Source: Streptomyces sp. NRRL B-1347
GTDB lineage: Bacteria > Actinomycetota > Actinomycetes > Streptomycetales > Streptomycetaceae
NCBI RefSeq assembly: GCF_000720325.1
Contig: NZ_JOJM01000145.1
Location: forward strand, 1-5,594
DNA: 5,594 nt
Direction: 5' to 3'
The notes under the pieces are model-generated. The model saw only the letters and a program-made list of their open reading frames with translations. It was not told the DNA's origin and did no database searches. Positions 5,551 through 5,594 of the stretch are shown here, in pieces (position 1 is the first letter of the stretch; every line of letters begins with the position of its first letter). Made by a program: the position numbers and the translations under genes.

Positions 5551-5594
5551 GTTCGGCGGCGTCCTACTCTCCCACAGGGTCCCCCCTGCAGTAC
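5551..5594 (-). rRNA. rrf: 5S ribosomal RNA, 3' end only (runs off the window)
   Basis: The reverse complement of the last 44 bases, from GTACTGCAGG through GTGGGAGAGTAGG to GCCGCCGAAC, matches the 3' third of actinobacterial 5S rRNA. This includes the conserved GAGAGTAGG stretch and the 3' arm of the terminal stem. About 75 bases of the roughly 120-base gene lie beyond the window. The exact 3' end is placed at 5551 by the end of the CCGAAC stem strand and could be off by one or two bases. The orientation shows the rest of an rRNA operon (23S and 16S) should lie further right on the minus strand, converging on the two-component genes. Confidence 0.92.

Noticed and set aside
1..5594. CRISPR array, insertion sequence, tRNA, toxin-antitoxin or phage-type genes
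   Set aside because: No repeat-spacer pattern, transposase motifs, terminal inverted repeats with target duplications, cloverleaf sequence or small paired genes were seen. The only RNA gene visible is the 5S rRNA end.

Overview
The window is very GC-rich, with third codon positions strongly biased to G/C. It carries ABC-2, HisKA_3 and NarL-type genes joined by 4-base stop/start overlaps, uses GTG starts, and ends in a 5S rRNA tail of actinobacterial type. All of this points to the chromosome of a Streptomyces-like actinomycete. I saw no TTA leucine codon in any accepted gene, so nothing here suggests bldA-dependent translation.

Layout: positions 1-939 hold the 3' part of a gene resembling the motor domain of conjugative coupling proteins (TraG/VirD4-like); its start lies outside the window. 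It converges, with only a 22-base gap, on a minus-strand GNAT acetyltransferase gene (962-1507). A 181-base divergent intergenic region (1508-1688) follows. It holds a likely leaderless promoter for the acetyltransferase and an 18-base imperfect palindrome that could be an operator. From 1689 to 5421 runs a plus-strand four-gene cluster: ABC ATPase, six-helix ABC-2 permease, membrane histidine kinase and NarL/LuxR-family response regulator. The ATPase/permease pair and the kinase/regulator pair each overlap by 4 bases, and 54 bases separate the two pairs. Downstream is a degenerate 13-base tandem repeat (5436-5500), a strong hairpin terminator (5507-5537) and the 3' end of a minus-strand 5S rRNA gene (5551 to the window end). 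The window therefore abuts the tail of a ribosomal RNA operon that converges on the cluster.

How the genes fit together: the four-gene cluster looks like a self-contained sense-and-export module. The ATPase has the BcrA-like form seen in peptide-antibiotic and lantibiotic exporters, including Glu where Gln is usual in the Q-loop. The kinase has almost no extracellular sensor domain and so probably senses within or at the membrane, or through a partner. The regulator probably controls transcription of the transporter, though its target site is not proven. The substrate cannot be read from sequence. I found no clearly undescribed system. The most unusual points are the coupling-protein-like gene with a degenerate Walker A motif and a short C-terminus, the 13-base tandem repeat beside the rRNA terminator, and the palindrome upstream of the ABC operon.
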